A stretch of 64,000 bases of DNA, taken from an uncultured Chloroflexus sp. GTDB lineage: Bacteria > Chloroflexota > Chloroflexia > Chloroflexales > Chloroflexaceae. Position 1 is the stretch's first letter. Every line of letters starts with the position of its first letter. Below are positions 10,018 through 17,933 of the stretch, piece by piece. The notes beneath the pieces were generated by a model that saw nothing but the letters and a program-made list of their open reading frames with translations, had not been told where the DNA came from and made no database searches. The DNA is taken from positions 62,001-126,000 of the forward strand of contig NZ_CALFBQ010000018.1 in NCBI RefSeq assembly GCF_937951745.1. The letters are read 5' to 3'. The translations under genes were made by a program, and so were the position numbers.

Positions 10018-10276
10018 TTTGCTCGGCACGGGTTAAGCGCTATTCTAGCGTGCGGCTGCTGCACTCTGCATCAGGTTGAACGCCGGCGGCTTTGTTGCCG
10101 GCGAGAGTTTGAGCAGTGCGCTGGTTGGCTGTATCATTGCCTAGCATGCTCTTGTTCGGCACGAGTTCATAGAGTGCGGCAATGCGGCTGCTGCACTCTA
10201 CATAATAAGGAATGATGCGTAATGCGGGTTGTGATTCGGGAAGTGTTGAATGTCGGCGGCTTTTTTGCTGGCGAGA
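10018..10276 (+). repeat. Imperfect direct duplication upstream of and into the 10222 gene
   Basis: Copy A (about 10018-10105) and copy B (about 10151-10276) share gttcggcacgrgtt, cggctgctgcactct and gttgaaygycggcggcttttttgctggcgag-like blocks in the same order. Confidence 0.75.
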
Positions 10277-10614
10277 CGGTGACGTTGGCGGCGCAGCCGT
10301 GGCCGGATGGTGGTCCTGAGCAGACGGTGACGATCGACGATGCGGCGCTAACCAATGTGATTGCGCGCCACCTGCTGGTACCGGGGATGATCCTTGAGTT
10401 GCAGTTTGCCGGTGATCGAGTCGAGCATGCGACCTTGCTCGGTGCGCCTTATTATGCCAGTCTACGCACGGCGTGGCGGCAACCGCCGATTCTGCCTACG
10501 CCAACGCCGCGTGTACTCAGTTTTCGCTGCCCAGCTTGCAACGTGTGGGCGGTGGCAACCGGCGATCCGCTAGTATGTGCGGTTTGCGGCGCCACCGCCC
10601 CTACAGTTAACTGA
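10222..10614 (+). CDS. Hypothetical protein with C-terminal zinc ribbon
   Basis: ORF with C-terminal CPACNVWAVATGDPLVCAVCGA. Confidence 0.7.
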   Translation: MRVVIREVLNVGGFFAGETVTLAAQPWPDGGPEQTVTIDDAALTNVIARHLLVPGMILELQFAGDRVEHATLLGAPYYASLRTAWRQPPILPTPTPRVLSFRCPACNVWAVATGDPLVCAVCGATAPTVN

Positions 10615-12031
10615 TCCGGAAGGTTGCCACCAATCGCCCGAATTGCAATTTTGTGCCATCACTAATCGGGGTTGGCGTTTGCGGTTCGATCCGCGTGCCG
10701 TTCACCCGTGTGTGGTTGGTGCTGTTGAGATCAACGATACTCCACTGATCGCCGGTATGTACGATTTTGGCATGCTGGCGACTCACGCCACCCGACTCGC
10801 CACCGTAAGAGGTCAAGTCAATTTCGGGAAAGATGTTGCTCACCGGGTCCTCGCGTCCAATCACGTACTCGTGTTTGCCCGGCTCAAGGATAATCTCACT
10901 GCCATCAGCTAGCTCCAACCGGGCTACCGCTGGCGGTGGGGTTGGGATAGGGGTAGCAATGGGGGTTGGGACTGCCGGATGGGCGGCTACTGGCTCAGCC
11001 GGCGCTGCCGCAGGTGCCGCTGGCGTTGGGGTGCTGCCGGTCAGGGCAACGAGTTCGGCCTCAGTCTTGGCTAGTTCGGCCCGCGCTGCATCGAGACCGG
11101 CAGTGATGAATGCTGGCACGCTGCCGGCGGGATAGCGGGCAGCCATCTGCGCGTATTGAGCAATGGTGTCGCGGTGCGCCGCCAATAATGCTTCGAGCCG
11201 AGCAACCTCTGCCGGATCAGGGCCGGTGGGGAGCGCCGCCAATTCCGCCTCGGTCTTGGCCAGTTCGGCCCGTGCCGCATCGAGCCCAGCGGTGATGAAC
11301 GTCGGTACGCTGCCGGCGGGATAGCGGGCAGCCATCTGTTCGTATTGGGCGACTGTGTCCCGGTGTGCAGCCAGCAACGCTTCCAGCCGGGCACGCTCGG
11401 CTATTAGATCGATAGGTGCAACTGCTGGGGCGGCTGACGTAGCAGGCGGCGCGGGTGGTTCGGCCACTGGCGGTGCGGGTGATTCGGCCACTGGCGGCGC
11501 GGGTGATTCGGCCACTGGCGGCGCGACCATGGTTGGCCCTTCTGCCGGGATGGCTGGCGTAGGAGCTGGTGCTTCGCTTGCCGGTGGCGTATGGACGGCA
11601 ACAGGCTCTTCTACCGGCGGCGGGGCAATGACGGTAGGCGTGTCAGCGGCGGGCGGCGGGGCAAACAACCTGCTCAGGTCAGCGCCGCAATTGTCGCAGA
11701 ACCGTTCGCCGGGCAACACCGGATCGCCGCAATCAGGGCAGAAGAGTTGCGGTGCGCTAGGTGGCGCGAGCAACGTTGCCTGATCAGGTGTTATTGGCGA
11801 TGCAACTGGTGTTGCCAGCAAGTCGGCGCCGCAATTGTCACAGAACCGTTCACCGGGGAGTACCGTCGCGCCGCACACCGGGCAGGATGGCGCGAGAGCG
11901 GTAGGTTGATCGGGCGAGACGGCTGTGGGCGCGGGAGCGGTTGGCGCTGCGCCGGTTAAGCGGGTGCCGCACTGATCGCAGAAGCGGTTGGTAGGCTCAT
12001 TCTGCGCTCCACAGGAAGGACAGATGATCAT
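10607..12031 (-). CDS. Triple zinc-ribbon / FHA-domain protein with internal repeats
   Basis: Three CPxCG..FCDxCG ribbons, PPVAESPA repeats, two ~60-aa ARLEALLAAHRDTVAQYEQMAARYPAGSVP repeats, C-terminal FHA (YVIGREDP..VSRQHAKI..WSIVDLNSTNHTRVNG). Confidence 0.9.
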   Translation of the reverse strand: MIICPSCGAQNEPTNRFCDQCGTRLTGAAPTAPAPTAVSPDQPTALAPSCPVCGATVLPGERFCDNCGADLLATPVASPITPDQATLLAPPSAPQLFCPDCGDPVLPGERFCDNCGADLSRLFAPPPAADTPTVIAPPPVEEPVAVHTPPASEAPAPTPAIPAEGPTMVAPPVAESPAPPVAESPAPPVAEPPAPPATSAAPAVAPIDLIAERARLEALLAAHRDTVAQYEQMAARYPAGSVPTFITAGLDAARAELAKTEAELAALPTGPDPAEVARLEALLAAHRDTIAQYAQMAARYPAGSVPAFITAGLDAARAELAKTEAELVALTGSTPTPAAPAAAPAEPVAAHPAVPTPIATPIPTPPPAVARLELADGSEIILEPGKHEYVIGREDPVSNIFPEIDLTSYGGESGGVSRQHAKIVHTGDQWSIVDLNSTNHTRVNGTRIEPQTPTPISDGTKLQFGRLVATFRIS

Positions 12032-12099
12032 AGTCGTTCCTCACCTTGGCAAGCAATCGCTCCCGAATGGCGATTGCGCGATTCCATCGCATCGTTTGC

Positions 12100-13347
12100 T
12101 TACTCATCTTCCAGCCGCTGCGTCAGCCGTCGAGTCGCATAGCGTAGCTCTTTCTGCGCTGCGGCGCTTAGTTGTTGGCCCTGTTCGAGCGCTGCCGCTT
12201 GTTGGTTAGTCTTTTCAGCTAGCTCCAGTTCCCCTAAATCAAGCAAGCGCGTCGCTGCGGCGCGTAATTTCTGGGTTGCGCCGGCGACGTTGCCGCTAGC
12301 CGCTTCACTCAACGCGCGCGTTTGCAGCTTAAACGCTGTCACACGCTCGACCAGATTCATCACGGTAGGATTGTAACTCTCTGGCCCGGCCTGATCGGCT
12401 ACCTCAAGCAGTACGTCTTGTTTGATGATCATTTCAGCCGTTTGGTCCACCGGCGTTAGGTGCAATTCGGCCTGCGCCAGCCGAAACCGGCCACTAGCTC
12501 GTGGCGGCAGCATCAGGTCAAGCAGCACGGCTGCCGGTTGGCCGCCTGCCAGATCGCCTAACCGCACAGCCACCGCAGTGTCACCAATGGGCTGGTATCC
12601 CAGATTGGCAATGACCGGTTTGACCCGATAGACTGCGCGTGGCGTAACATCACGGACGAACCGCAGCAATAGGCGAGCATCGGTGGCGACGGTCGCTTGT
12701 GCCGCTTCCACTGCCTGTTGGAAGAAGGTCGTGATCTGTTCCGGCTCGGCTATGTAATCAGAGTGACCATCGCTAGCAGCGGCAATATCATCGAGCAACT
12801 GCTCGTTCCACTCGGCCCCCAGCCCCAGCGCCGTGATCCGCACGCCAGCCTTGCCAAGTTCTTGAGCCAAATCGCGGCAGAGCAGTTCGTCACCCCATGT
12901 CTGGCCATCGGTGAGCAATACCATACGACTGATGCGATCGGGACCGAGATACTTTTGCAGCTCGGTTTGTCCGGCCTGCATCCCAAGCGACAGCGCCGTG
13001 CCACCGGCTTCGGTGATAGTATCAACGGCGGTTAGCAACGCCGCTTTATCGCCAACCGGCGCTGCTGGCACCAGTGTCTGCACCGTATCGTCGAAGATCA
13101 CGATGGCTGCGACATCGTGGGGACGGAGCAGTTCGATTACCCGGCGAGTGGCGGCTTTCATGCTGGCGAGTTTGGCGCCCTGCATCGAGCCTGAGCGATC
13201 GAGCACAAAACAGAGATTGAGCGGCATTGCCGTTGCCGGCGAAGCCGGCGCCAAAGCCTCGACCAGCAAATAGCCGACTTGCGGCGTAGCGCTAGCTGGG
13301 ATTGGCGCGCGGCCCCACTGGCAGGTGAGCGTGATCTGCAGAGACAT
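12100..13347 (-). CDS. vWA-domain protein
   Basis: LCFVLDRSGSMQGAKL (MIDAS), LLTDGQTWGDE; C-terminal AFKLQTRAL..ATQKLRAAATRLL shared with the 52419-53678 protein. Confidence 0.9.
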   Translation of the reverse strand: MSLQITLTCQWGRAPIPASATPQVGYLLVEALAPASPATAMPLNLCFVLDRSGSMQGAKLASMKAATRRVIELLRPHDVAAIVIFDDTVQTLVPAAPVGDKAALLTAVDTITEAGGTALSLGMQAGQTELQKYLGPDRISRMVLLTDGQTWGDELLCRDLAQELGKAGVRITALGLGAEWNEQLLDDIAAASDGHSDYIAEPEQITTFFQQAVEAAQATVATDARLLLRFVRDVTPRAVYRVKPVIANLGYQPIGDTAVAVRLGDLAGGQPAAVLLDLMLPPRASGRFRLAQAELHLTPVDQTAEMIIKQDVLLEVADQAGPESYNPTVMNLVERVTAFKLQTRALSEAASGNVAGATQKLRAAATRLLDLGELELAEKTNQQAAALEQGQQLSAAAQKELRYATRRLTQRLEDE

Positions 13348-13400
13348 ACGCAACATCCTTGTATAGCATCGAACGCAACGTCGGCGACATATCCGCCTAG

Positions 13401-14696
13401 CTACGCAATGAAAAACCCCAACACACAACAAAGCAGGTACGCGCCGGCGCTGGCGGCGAACCCGATCGCGGCATCACGGCGGCCATGCACGGTTTGGGCC
13501 GTATTCGGACTCACGAGAGCGATCAGACTCAGGATGCCGCTAATGACAGCGAACAGAGCGGCGCCTATCGCAATCAACACGCCCAAACCAGCCAATATAT
13601 CATTACTTTCAAGGGCCGGATCAAGACCAACCATTCCCAATGCAATCACCATCAGCACCGTGCTGATAATCCCAATCCAGAGTCCGGCGGTTGCCAAGCC
13701 AGTGCTTGCCGCCCTCATCGCCGGTGCGGGGGCCATCGCTTCAACGCGCGCCGCTTGCGCTACCGGGGGCAGGCCGGCTTGTCGGTTTACCAAATTGCTG
13801 CTTCCGAACAGGGCCTGTTGCAACTCGATCAGGCTAGCGAACCGCTTGGCAGGATCGTTGTCAGTGGCGCGCGTAATGGCAGCCGCGATATATGGCGGAA
13901 CTGAGGGATTGAGTTGGTTGACCGGTGGCAGCCGGAACGGAGTGGTGCTTGGATCGTGGCCGGTCAGCAGATGGTGCATCAACACGCCGAGACTATAAAT
14001 GTCAGATCGTGGATCGGTCTGACCGCGACCGTACTGTTCGGGGGCGCTGTAACCGGGGGTGCCGAAGGCTTGGGTGTCGCGTTCTTTGCCCGGTTTGAAC
14101 AGGCGAGCGATGCCAAAATCAACCAACTTGATTGTGCCGTCAGGCGTAATCATCACGTTGGTTGGTTTGAGATCGCGAAAGATAATCGGCGGCTGTTGCG
14201 CGTGCAGGTAAGCAAGCACCTCGCAGATTTGCGCTGTCCAGCGTAAAACTTCATGCAGGGGCCGGGGCAAACCGACACGATTGGTGTAATCGCGCAAGTT
14301 CTCGCCGGGCACAAACTCCATGACTAAATAGTGGCGGCCATTCTCTTCAAAGTGGTCGGTCACGCGCGGCAAATAGGGATGGTTGAGTTTAGCCAGCAAC
14401 TCCGCCTCTTGCCGGAAGGCCGCTTGAGCTTGTTGGCGCTCAAGCGGTGAAGTGATCGACATGTCGCTCATTTCCTTCACCGCCCATTGAGCCGTTGTGA
14501 GCCGGCGATCAGTCGCCAGATAGACCGATCCCATGCCACCGGCACCTAGCCGGCGGCGTAATTCATACCGGCCCTGCAACACCTGCAACGGTGGCGCTGC
14601 GTTCGCTAGCTGGCCGCTGGTGGGTATGCGCGCGCCGCATTCAGGGCAGAAAAGTACGTCATTATGGATCGTTGCACCGCATTGTGGACAGTTCAT
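13401..14696 (-). CDS. Zinc-ribbon Ser/Thr protein kinase with C-terminal TM segments
   Basis: MNCPQCGA..FCPECGA, GAGGMGSVYLA, FRDLKPTNVMI, LVDFGIARLF, GTPGYSAPEQYG. Confidence 0.95.
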   Translation of the reverse strand: MNCPQCGATIHNDVLFCPECGARIPTSGQLANAAPPLQVLQGRYELRRRLGAGGMGSVYLATDRRLTTAQWAVKEMSDMSITSPLERQQAQAAFRQEAELLAKLNHPYLPRVTDHFEENGRHYLVMEFVPGENLRDYTNRVGLPRPLHEVLRWTAQICEVLAYLHAQQPPIIFRDLKPTNVMITPDGTIKLVDFGIARLFKPGKERDTQAFGTPGYSAPEQYGRGQTDPRSDIYSLGVLMHHLLTGHDPSTTPFRLPPVNQLNPSVPPYIAAAITRATDNDPAKRFASLIELQQALFGSSNLVNRQAGLPPVAQAARVEAMAPAPAMRAASTGLATAGLWIGIISTVLMVIALGMVGLDPALESNDILAGLGVLIAIGAALFAVISGILSLIALVSPNTAQTVHGRRDAAIGFAASAGAYLLCCVLGFFIA

Positions 14697-16417
14697 AGTG
14701 TCATTCTCACCAGAATCACTGCGATATTGTCCTCGCCACCAGCCCGATTAGCCGCGGCGACTAGCGCGGCGCTGGCCCGTTGCGGATCGGGTTCTTCGGT
14801 TATAATCCGTTCCATCTCCGAATCGCGCGTCATCTCCCATTGGCCGTCGGAACAGAGCAAGAGCGCATCGCCGGGGAGCAATCGTAGACTAAAGAGATCA
14901 ACTTCTGGCTCAGCTCGATCACCGAGCGAACGGAGCACCGCATTGCGTTGCGGGTGGGTGTAGATGTCCTCTTCGCGCAGATGGCCAAGCTCCACTAGCC
15001 GCATCACCAACGAGTGGTCTTTGCTAATCCGGCGCAGCTTATCATCGCGAAATAGATAGGTGCGGCTATCGCCAACATTTGCGATCACAGCCCGATCGCC
15101 TATGACTAACGCCATGGTCAACGTCGATCCCATATCGTTCGCTTGGACACGGCTCGCGTGATAGATAGCCTCGTTAGCGGATAACACTGCTTGCCGCACC
15201 AGTTCGCGTATCTCAGTCTCGTGATACGGACGCGATCCAGCGATCATTTGTTGCAGATAGTTGTCAATGATTACACGCGCCGCTGTGCGTACTGCCATCC
15301 CGCTCGCGACTTCGCCAGCGGCATGGCCGCCCATACCGTCGGCGACAATGTACACGCCGCAGCTCTGGCGCTGGCCATTGTTTTCGAGGCAAAGGGTCAG
15401 CGTAAACAGGCTATCTTCGTTGTGATCGCGCACGCGCCCGACATCGGTATACGAACCGGCGAGTTGGAAGAGAGGCACGGGATGGGTACGTTCATCGCGT
15501 AAGGCGGTCAAGCGGGCTGCGACTGCGGCAGCATCACGCAGCTCACCGGTGCGGATCTGGCGTAAGACCACCCCTAAGCCATCGGGTATCTGTTCAACGT
15601 CCGCCACCGTTTCTTCACTCAACCGTTGGGTCGTGCGCGGGATGGCGGTCAGCCGTTCCAGCGCTTCCGCCAACGCCAACAAGTCGGCCTGAAACGCAGC
15701 TTCACGCTCGGTGTCACTGACTAACCGTAGCTGGTTGGCCTGCCGCAAGCAGACCGTTGCCGGCCCGCTCAAGCCGAGATCATCGATCGTGAGCGAGCCA
15801 AGAGTGATACCCGAGCCATGCAGATTCACCAGCAATTGGGCAAGCGAGGCGCCAATCGTCAACGCTGTTGTCTCATCGAGCGGTGTCGCCAAGGGCGTCA
15901 ACTCCGTATCGGCTAGCACCGTCAGTTGCATGCCATTCAAATCGCACTGTTCGACAATGTCGGGTAAGATAGCGCGGGCCAGCGGGTCGGCCAGCCGGTC
16001 AATCAAAGCTGGGCCAGACGGCTCATCGCGTTGCGAGAGGAAAGCGGGGTAGACACGCCCTTCCAGCGCGGCGCCACAATCGATGCAGTACGACTCGTTG
16101 GCGTCGTTAGCGGTTGAGCCACAGGCCCAACAGCGTTGCCACGGTGCCAGATCGCGTACTTTGAGCGGGCCAACCGGCCATGGTTCGGTGAGAGGATAGA
16201 GCGGCGCAAACCGGTTGGCAAAGAGTGGCAAGTTGGTCTCCATCGTTTCCTCCTCGCCGGCATACAGTGATGTTGGTGGCGCAATCGCTTGGGTGAGCAT
16301 CTCGCTCAGCAACCCCTCGCTGGCTGGCAATGGCTGGCGTCCCGGCAATGGCTGGCCGCAGACAGCGCAGCAACGAGCGTGCGCGCGATTTTCCGCCCCA
16401 CATATAGAACAACGCAT
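14693..16417 (-). CDS. PP2C-family phosphatase with two zinc ribbons and a degenerate kinase-like middle region
   Basis: Start MRCSICGAENRAHARCC; PP2C motifs DVGRVRDHNEDSLFT, VADGMGGHAAGEVAS, IANVGDSRTYLF, LLLCSDGQWE, GGEDNIAVILV. Confidence 0.9.
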   Translation of the reverse strand: MRCSICGAENRAHARCCAVCGQPLPGRQPLPASEGLLSEMLTQAIAPPTSLYAGEEETMETNLPLFANRFAPLYPLTEPWPVGPLKVRDLAPWQRCWACGSTANDANESYCIDCGAALEGRVYPAFLSQRDEPSGPALIDRLADPLARAILPDIVEQCDLNGMQLTVLADTELTPLATPLDETTALTIGASLAQLLVNLHGSGITLGSLTIDDLGLSGPATVCLRQANQLRLVSDTEREAAFQADLLALAEALERLTAIPRTTQRLSEETVADVEQIPDGLGVVLRQIRTGELRDAAAVAARLTALRDERTHPVPLFQLAGSYTDVGRVRDHNEDSLFTLTLCLENNGQRQSCGVYIVADGMGGHAAGEVASGMAVRTAARVIIDNYLQQMIAGSRPYHETEIRELVRQAVLSANEAIYHASRVQANDMGSTLTMALVIGDRAVIANVGDSRTYLFRDDKLRRISKDHSLVMRLVELGHLREEDIYTHPQRNAVLRSLGDRAEPEVDLFSLRLLPGDALLLCSDGQWEMTRDSEMERIITEEPDPQRASAALVAAANRAGGEDNIAVILVRMTL

Positions 16418-16427
16418 AAACCTTAGC

Positions 16428-17687
16428 CTAAGTTGCAGATCGGTTCGTAAAGCGAGCGATCGCGACTGAGATATTATCTTGGCCGCCACGCTGGTTGGCG
16501 AGTTCGATCAAGGACGTAGCAGCCCGATCTGGTGACTGGCTGACGGCCAAGCGGGCCAGCTCATCATCGCTGACGTGATTGTACAACCCATCAGAGCAGA
16601 GTAGCAAAATATCGCCGGATGCCAGTGGTTGGGCGCGCGTATCGGCTGCTAATGGTTGGTCGGCCCCGAGCGAACGGTAAAGGATGTGGCGTTGCGGGTG
16701 CGTGCGCGCTGCTGCTGGGCTGAGTTGACCAATATCAACCAAGCGCGCTACGATCGTATGATCGGTAGTTAGTTGTTGCCACGCTGGCGGTTCGCCAGAG
16801 CTGCCCGGCGTGATCAGGTAGGCCCGGCTATCACCGACGTGGGCGAGATACGCCCGCCGGCCAATCGCAAGCGCAACCGTCAACGTGGTGCCCATCCCGG
16901 CCCGGCGCTGATCAATGCGAGCCGCCGCTGCGACCTGTTCGTGCGCAGTTTGCGCCGCTGCCTGCAACAGCGCCAGCCAGCCATCATCATGATCGGGCAA
17001 GGCTTGATTCAATGCCTGTTGCAAGCTGGTTTTGACCGTCTCGGCGGCGATCTGTGAAGCAATCTCACCGGCAGCCGCGCCACCCATGCCGTCGGCGACC
17101 AACAACAATGCGCCAAACGGTTCATCGCCGCGGCTCAGGGTGCCGGCATATACCGTATCTTCGTTGACCGCACGCACCTGACCAATGTGGCTACGCACGG
17201 CAATTTGGGCTTGCAGCGGCGGTGGCGGGACGCCAGCCCGCCGCGATGGTTGCAGCGCCGCGCCGCACGAGACGCAAAACCGCGCTTGGGCACGGTTGCC
17301 GCGCCCGCAGAGCGGGCAGGCAAGCGGGTAACGGCGCTGGACGGGAAGGCGAGTGGTGATTTGCACTGTCTCGCGCCCTTGCGCGATCTGTTGGGCAAGG
17401 CTGGCGAGCATTTGCGACAATTCATGCAGCGCATACGCTGCCTGCTCGCGCGCCACCCCGGTGGAACTCTCGTAGCGCCGCCGCCAGAACGCAACCCCCG
17501 CTTCCACAAGCGCTACCAAATCATGTAAGCTGATGGTGTCGGTGGTAAGGGCTAATTGCCGTTCGCCGGTTACGATTACTCGTTCGGGGAAGGGATCCAG
17601 CGGTGCGCCGCAGTGTGGACAAACCTGCTGGGCTGTCCCGGTTGCTTTGCCGCAAACTCTGCATCGCCCGATATCTTGTGTTGCCAC
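16428..17687 (-). CDS. PP2C-family phosphatase with zinc ribbons
   Basis: CRVCGKATGTAQQVCPHCGA, CPLCGRGNRAQARFCVSCGA, then QVRAVNEDTVYAG, VADGMGGAAAGEIAS, LAHVGDSRAYL, CSDGLYNHVSD, GGQDNISVAI. Confidence 0.93.
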   Translation of the reverse strand: MATQDIGRCRVCGKATGTAQQVCPHCGAPLDPFPERVIVTGERQLALTTDTISLHDLVALVEAGVAFWRRRYESSTGVAREQAAYALHELSQMLASLAQQIAQGRETVQITTRLPVQRRYPLACPLCGRGNRAQARFCVSCGAALQPSRRAGVPPPPLQAQIAVRSHIGQVRAVNEDTVYAGTLSRGDEPFGALLLVADGMGGAAAGEIASQIAAETVKTSLQQALNQALPDHDDGWLALLQAAAQTAHEQVAAAARIDQRRAGMGTTLTVALAIGRRAYLAHVGDSRAYLITPGSSGEPPAWQQLTTDHTIVARLVDIGQLSPAAARTHPQRHILYRSLGADQPLAADTRAQPLASGDILLLCSDGLYNHVSDDELARLAVSQSPDRAATSLIELANQRGGQDNISVAIARFTNRSAT

Positions 17688-17933
17688 CGCTGATCCTTGT
17701 CGCTGCCGAGATGCGTTACGCTGCCTGCGTGATATGACGTTCAGAAAAAGAGACGGGATGCAATGAGGTTCAGGTAACGAGGCCTACCCTCTTGCAACTT
17801 GCCCGACCCTCCCAAAGCGCGTTTCATAGTGGATAGCCGCAACGGTTGGGGCGCATCTAGTTGCAAATCATGGTAATCTGTGCTATCACAAGATCGGTTC
17901 GAACGCCTCGCATTATAGCATAGGAGCCGTCCT

